Translations under genes and position numbers: made by a program
DNA from: Acidimicrobiia bacterium
GTDB lineage: Bacteria; Actinomycetota; Acidimicrobiia; Acidimicrobiales; Poriferisodalaceae
Direction of reading: 5' to 3'
Assembly: GCA_022827265.1 (NCBI GenBank)
Contig: JAJDTF010000050.1
Coordinates: forward strand, 1-40,741
Length of the DNA stretch: 40,741 bases
The notes under the pieces: model-generated
What the model was told of the DNA's origin: nothing
Database searches by the model: none
The model's input: the letters and a program-made list of their open reading frames with translations, nothing else
In this document: positions 37,491 through 40,741 of the stretch, piece by piece
How positions within the stretch are numbered: the first letter of the stretch is position 1
Layout: each line of letters opens with the position of its first letter

Positions 37491-38330
37491 TCAGTGCGCC
37501 TCCGCAGTTTCGCCCAGACACTCCAGCCCTGTGGTGTCGTTGATCGGGCAGTCCCGGTTGTCCTCGTCGACCAGGCCGGCCTGCACCAGCACCGGGAATG
37601 ACAGGTTGCCCACCAGCACGACGCCGGCCAGCGCCGTGGCCAGGTTGCGGCGCAGGCCGTTGTAGCGCGGGTTGTTCACGCCGAGGCTCTGGAACATGCT
37701 CCAGGTGCCGTGGAAGATGTGGATGGCCAGCGCCACGTTGGCCACCACATAGATGATCGCCACCGGGATCGACGACAGCGACTCCACCACGTTGTGGTAC
37801 GGATCGCCCCGCACATAGGCGTCGCCCAGCCACCATCCCCACGTCAGGTCGGCCAGGTGGAACAGCACGTACAGGCCCACGATGGGACCCGTCCAGCGCA
37901 TGGTGCGCGAGGCGTAGTTGGCGGCGATGTAGTCGCGCTTGGATGCGTACTTCTTGGCGCCGCCCACGAAGCCCGCTCGCTCCGATGCCAGCCGGCTGCG
38001 TTCCTTCAGCGTGTACGCCGAATGCAGGTGCACCACGAACATGGCCAGCAGCCCGACCCGCATGATCCACAGCAGCAGCGTGCGGGGCAGGAGCCCGCCG
38101 CCGAGGTCGCGCAGCGTCTCGGCGTACTCGTACATCCGCGAGGGGCCCTCGTAGAGGTGCAGGTTGCCGATCATGTGAACGATCACGAAGCCCAGCAGGC
38201 CGATGCCCGTCCACGCCATGACCCACTTGCGGCCGATCGCCGACTGGTAGATGTTCAGCGGGAACGGCAGCGGGCGCTTGGTCTTGAACACCGGTGCAGA
38301 CCCGGCGGCCTGCGTGGCAGTCGGCGCCAT
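37491..38330 (-). CDS. sdhC: Succinate dehydrogenase cytochrome b membrane subunit
   Basis: A 279-residue membrane subunit of the B-type (cytochrome b558) family. Five hydrophobic helices can be read, beginning with [20 protein letters not shown]. His residues in the helices ([40 protein letters not shown]) are the likely ligands of two haems. The protein anchors SdhAB and passes electrons to quinone. A charged N-terminus of 35 residues and a Cys/Glu-rich tail flank the helices. ATG 38330 has GGAGGA just upstream, a strong site, and begins the operon. Confidence 0.95.
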   Translation of the reverse strand: MAPTATQAAGSAPVFKTKRPLPFPLNIYQSAIGRKWVMAWTGIGLLGFVIVHMIGNLHLYEGPSRMYEYAETLRDLGGGLLPRTLLLWIMRVGLLAMFVVHLHSAYTLKERSRLASERAGFVGGAKKYASKRDYIAANYASRTMRWTGPIVGLYVLFHLADLTWGWWLGDAYVRGDPYHNVVESLSSIPVAIIYVVANVALAIHIFHGTWSMFQSLGVNNPRYNGLRRNLATALAGVVLVGNLSFPVLVQAGLVDEDNRDCPINDTTGLECLGETAEAH

Positions 38331-38391
38331 GTGTTCCTCCTGGGGGCGGCGGTCGGCGGGGCTCGCTCGGGGCTGAGCACGCCAGGGCCGT

Positions 38392-38397
38392 ACGGTA
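38392..38397 (-). promoter_or_regulatory. Putative -10 element of the sdh operon
   Basis: On the minus strand TACCGT lies 61 bases before the sdhC start. It is the only good TAnnnT hexamer in the gap and leaves a leader that includes the strong ribosome-binding site. Confidence 0.35.
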
Positions 38398-38455
38398 CTT
38401 GCTGATCCCGCGCGAGTGCCGATGTTTCGCCGCGCCGGCGCCTGCCCGCAGAGGC

Positions 38456-39736
38456 TCAGCTCGCGTCCGGGCCGCGCTTCGTCTGGGGTCGGGTGGGGTC
38501 GGCTGCGGTCATGGCTTGGCGCAGCACGCGACCGGTCCAGCGACCCCGCAGCAAGGTCGGCCGGGGAGCGGTGCGCGGCGGGTCGAGCTGCCAGCTCACC
38601 ACGCTGGGGTGATGGCCGGCGTGGTCGGCTGCAGCGGCCGCAGCGCGTGCCCCCAGCGCCCGCAGGCTGCGCTCGGCGCCGGCGAACGCTGTCGGGGAGA
38701 GCGGGACCTGCTGGCACAGCAGGGTGCCCGCGGCATCGGCGCCTTCGTAGACGCTGCGATGAGCCAAGCCAGCCAGCGCAACTGCCGCCTCGGCGGGGCC
38801 GCCACCGCAGCTCTCGCCGTTGACGAACAGCCCGTCGCCGCGCATGGTGACGGTCCGGATGCCGGTGAGGAGTCTCACTGCATGGCTGGAGCGCCCGTCG
38901 ACCGCGACGTCGATGTCGATGCAGTACTGCGCTTGGTCTCCCATGCCGGCGGGCCACCACAGCGACGGCTGCTCGACCGCGACCAGCCACTCCAGATCGT
39001 TGCGGCCGCGGGCCAGGATGGGTTCTGACAGCGACATGCCGTTGTCCAGGCGTGCGACTTGGCGCGTCGGGTCACGGGACCATCCCGCAGACGGATCGTC
39101 GACGCTCAACACGGTCGTCGTCACTTCTGCACGGTGCGTGCCGCTGCTGTCGACGGTCCCGGCGACGCGCAGCACCGCCCGGTCAGGGCTGGCCTCGATC
39201 ACCAGCGCACGCACACGCTGGATGCGCGCGGGCCCGGTTCGCTGGATCTTCACCTGCGCGTCGTTGTCCTCGGGCACCCGGGCGGTGCCGTGGGCGGCTT
39301 CGACCGCGGCGAGGTGCTCGCGACTGTGGCGAAGCAGCCCATCCACCTCGAAGGCGTGCTGCGCGTGCCGCCCCCGCAGATCGCCGAGGTAGGTGCCGTC
39401 GAACCACAGGTGACCCAGCTCGCACAGCCCGCTCGCAACCAACCACCAGCGAGCGTCCCCGTGGGTGTCCCGGTGAGTGTGATCGTGCTCAGCACCGTCC
39501 AGCTCAGCCGCCAGGTCCGGCGGCAGCTCGAAGTGCCGCCGGTACAGGACGGCGCTCTCGTCGGCGAGGCCAGGGTCCAGCCACCACCGGCCGGGAGTCG
39601 AAGTGGCCTGCCAGCCCGACTCGTCGAGCCCGCGTTCGGCCACCGTGCGCCACTCGCCCTGCCCAGCGGCCCGCACCAGCCAGTCGCCCGCCAGTGCGCG
39701 GTCGTCCTCGCCGGGGGCCGTCAGCGTGAAGATCAT
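38456..39736 (-). CDS. Glycoside-hydrolase-family-2-like protein, probably non-catalytic
   Basis: The 426-residue protein resembles beta-mannosidases of family GH2. An N-terminal sugar-binding part (ALAGDWLVRAAG ... VLYRRHFELP) is followed by LWFDGTYLGDLRGRHAQHAFEVD, the usual 'FDGvdt.a.vyvNG..lG.h...f' strand pair. EQPSLWWPAGMGDQ matches the 'p.lWwPnG.G.q' motif between domains. After GLFVNGESCGGG the catalytic barrel is much shortened. Where family members have NHPSIxxWcGNNE, with the acid/base Glu, it reads HHPSVVSWQLDPP, and no second catalytic Glu follows. It therefore probably lacks activity. ATG 39736 is used; the frame to 39916 is antisense to the tRNA-like repeat. No signal peptide is seen. 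Confidence 0.65.
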   Translation of the reverse strand: MIFTLTAPGEDDRALAGDWLVRAAGQGEWRTVAERGLDESGWQATSTPGRWWLDPGLADESAVLYRRHFELPPDLAAELDGAEHDHTHRDTHGDARWWLVASGLCELGHLWFDGTYLGDLRGRHAQHAFEVDGLLRHSREHLAAVEAAHGTARVPEDNDAQVKIQRTGPARIQRVRALVIEASPDRAVLRVAGTVDSSGTHRAEVTTTVLSVDDPSAGWSRDPTRQVARLDNGMSLSEPILARGRNDLEWLVAVEQPSLWWPAGMGDQAQYCIDIDVAVDGRSSHAVRLLTGIRTVTMRGDGLFVNGESCGGGPAEAAVALAGLAHRSVYEGADAAGTLLCQQVPLSPTAFAGAERSLRALGARAAAAAADHAGHHPSVVSWQLDPPRTAPRPTLLRGRWTGRVLRQAMTAADPTRPQTKRGPDAS

Positions 39737-39783
39737 TGGAAGATATTGAAAGTGACGAATAAGCAATGCACGAATATCATGCG

Positions 39784-39815
39784 AGACCCCCGCCCAGCGA
39801 GCCGAGCGGGGGTCT
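39784..39815. terminator. Strong hairpin with 10-bp stem
   Basis: AGACCCCCGC and GCGGGGGTCT form a perfect 10-bp stem around a 12-base loop. On the plus strand TCTTC follows. No plus-strand gene ends just before it; it lies between the start of the GH2-like gene and the tRNA-like repeat. It may be left over from a lost tRNA or gene, or shield the minus-strand gene. Confidence 0.55.
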
Positions 39816-39847
39816 TCGAGGAGCGGAGCTGTGTGGGCTTCGTTCCA

Positions 39848-39918
39848 GGGGGCAGCCGGGTGGCCGGGAGGGGCTGTAAATCCATTCCCGAGGGGTTCGA
39901 TTCCCCTTGCCTCCACCA
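39848..39918 (+). tRNA. tRNA-like sequence, probably degenerate (anticodon-loop GTA)
   Basis: The 3' half is tRNA-like: a CTGTAAA loop, then a T arm with a perfect 5-bp stem (AGGGG/CCCCT) around TTCGATT, then TGCCTCC, A and an encoded CCA. The 5' strand GGGGGCA pairs with TGCCTCC with one G-T pair. The D-arm region is about 5 bases too short, the anticodon stem has a mismatch, and the long variable arm expected for tRNA-Tyr is missing. It is probably a pseudo-tRNA. A related copy follows 87 bases on. Confidence 0.35.
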
Positions 39919-40029
39919 GTCACGCTATGCGGGACAAATTGGAGGCGCAACCGGGACGGACTGCAAAACCACTCCCGAGGGGCTTGAGCCCCTGCGCCTC
40001 CACCGGTCACGCTACGCGCGGCCAACTGG
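39864..40029 (+). repeat. 87-base tandem repeat of tRNA 3'-half-like units
   Basis: Units at about 39864-39942 and 39951-40029 line up over their whole length, including CCGGGA, the CTG(T/C)AAA loop, CTCCACC and (G/C)TCACGCTA(T/C)GCG. A third partial start (CTGGCCGCGCAAC) matches the beginning of unit two. The second unit has an 8-bp acceptor-like pairing (GGAGGCGC at 39941 with GCGCCTCC ending at 40001) and one base missing from the T loop. No gene lies in 39737-40079 otherwise. Confidence 0.75.
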
Positions 40030-40066
40030 CCGCGCAACACACCTGCGCGGTATCGGGGCGGGCGGG

Positions 40067-40072
40067 TAGGTT
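40067..40072 (+). promoter_or_regulatory. Putative -10 element of the ATPase gene (leaderless)
   Basis: TAGGTT ends 7 bases before ATG 40080, with no ribosome-binding site in between, as expected for an actinobacterial leaderless transcript. Confidence 0.45.
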
Positions 40073-40079
40073 GCCCGCC

Positions 40080-40741
40080 ATGACCCAACCCACCACGCTC
40101 GGCGAACTGCGCAAGACAGGCTGGGTCTCCCGGCCGGTCAAAGAGGAAATGCGGGCGAATGCCGCGAAGGCCATCGCCGCATCCGAGCCGCTGTTCGAAG
40201 GAGTGCTGGGCTACGAGAACACGGTGCTGCCCCAGCTCGAGAACGCCATGCTGGCCGGCCACGACGTGGTGTTCCTGGGAGAGCGGGGCCAGGCCAAGAC
40301 CCGCATGATCCGCTCGCTGGTGAACCTGCTCGATGAGTGGATGCCCTACATCGAGGGCTCGGAGATCTTCGACGACCCCTACAACCCGGTGTCCCGCCAC
40401 GCCCTCGATCTCGTTGCCGAGCACGGCGACGACACCCCCATCGCCTGGGCGCATCGCAGCATTCGCTACGGCGAGAAGCTGGCCACGCCCGACACGTCCA
40501 TTGCCGACCTCATCGGCGAAGTCGACCCGATCAAGGTGGCCGAGGGCAGGTACCTGTCCGACGAGCTGACGCTGCACTACGGGCTGGTGCCGCGCACCAA
40601 CCGCGGCATCTTCGCCATCAACGAGCTGCCCGACCTGGCCGAGCGGATCCAGGTGGGCCTGCTCAACGTGCTCGAGGAGCGCGACGTGCAGATCCGCGGC
40701 TACAAGATCCGCCTGCCGCTCGACGTGCTGCTGGTGGCCAC
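40080..40741 (+). CDS. Magnesium-chelatase-type (ChlI-like) AAA+ ATPase, 5' part
   Basis: The first 220 residues of a gene that runs off the window. GERGQAKTRMIRSL is the Walker A loop (GxxGxxKT), and RGIFAINELPDL is the Walker B region with the acidic pair. RIQVGLLNVLEERDVQIRGY matches the ChlI/MoxR helix after Walker B, where a hairpin insert is typical. Such ATPases work with a von Willebrand factor A protein as chelatases or as remodelling chaperones. Many Actinobacteria carry one outside any chlorophyll or cobalamin cluster, and the long insert here (about 80-150, with EIFDDPYNPVSRHALD) fits that group. A VWA-domain gene would be expected downstream. The ATG is leaderless-like. Confidence 0.88.
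   Translation, partial: MTQPTTLGELRKTGWVSRPVKEEMRANAAKAIAASEPLFEGVLGYENTVLPQLENAMLAGHDVVFLGERGQAKTRMIRSLVNLLDEWMPYIEGSEIFDDPYNPVSRHALDLVAEHGDDTPIAWAHRSIRYGEKLATPDTSIADLIGEVDPIKVAEGRYLSDELTLHYGLVPRTNRGIFAINELPDLAERIQVGLLNVLEERDVQIRGYKIRLPLDVLLVA

Noticed and set aside
39737-39916. N-terminal extension of the GH2-like gene (MEARGIEPLG...)
   Set aside because: This part is antisense to the tRNA-like repeat, a known source of spurious protein starts with 'ESNPR'-type sequence. The domain begins at 39736.
39848-39918. Functional tRNA-Tyr or the 3' end of tmRNA
   Set aside because: The GTA loop suggests Tyr, but the long variable arm is missing and the D arm is too short. For tmRNA, no 5' part with a GGTTTCGAC-type signature lies upstream; the minus-strand GH2-like gene is there instead.

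Overview
The window looks like chromosomal DNA of a high-GC actinobacterium. Coding GC is strongly biased at third positions, GTG starts are common, and several genes have a TAnnnT hexamer 7-9 bases before the start codon, as in actinobacterial leaderless genes. Three surface proteins carry cell-wall-binding repeat 2 (CWB2) or CWB2-like modules, one of them with and one without beta-propeller (PD40/TolB-like) repeats and proteases. That style, together with the succinate dehydrogenase CAB order and the flotillin/NfeD pair, suggests the Acidimicrobiia. The taxonomic placement is an inference; no rRNA gene is present to settle it.

Layout. Positions 1-1632 are accessory: the 3' end of an unidentified gene, a ParA-like ATPase that lacks its N-terminal half, a translationally coupled partner, and a membrane-anchored coiled-coil protein. 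Positions 1702-8584 are a plus-strand surface block: a CWB2/trypsin-like protease, a CWB2/beta-propeller/M6-type metalloprotease, and an ECF sigma factor fused to a long non-sigma C-terminal half. Positions 8681-15118 are mostly metabolic: two short-chain dehydrogenases and a nitroreductase, an Nei/Fpg-type DNA glycosylase behind an SCP2-like protein, a small membrane coiled-coil protein, porphobilinogen synthase (hemB) and an aquaporin-family channel.

Positions 15220-16639 are a small, lower-GC accessory island. It holds a collapsed AbrB/PIN toxin-antitoxin relic and a coupled pair of a RusA-like nuclease and a PD-(D/E)XK-like protein with a candidate HEPN motif. This pair is the best candidate here for an undescribed system. 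Positions 16745-25145 are conserved chromosome: a zinc-type dehydrogenase, thrS, a 59-residue membrane protein, dnaE and a stand-alone HD-domain protein. A class II Fic protein (25302-26675) then sits between two nearly identical AT-rich 55-base direct repeats and looks like an inserted cassette.

Positions 26853-38330 carry terC, an nfeD-flotillin operon, a flavin-split-barrel protein, a PQQ-type sugar dehydrogenase lipoprotein, a third large surface beta-propeller protein with the 3' relic of a paralogue beside it, and the sdhC-sdhA-sdhB operon. The right end has a glycoside-hydrolase-2-like protein that appears to lack its catalytic centre, a strong hairpin, an 87-base tandem repeat that looks derived from tRNA 3' halves, and the start of a magnesium-chelatase-type AAA+ ATPase that runs off the window.
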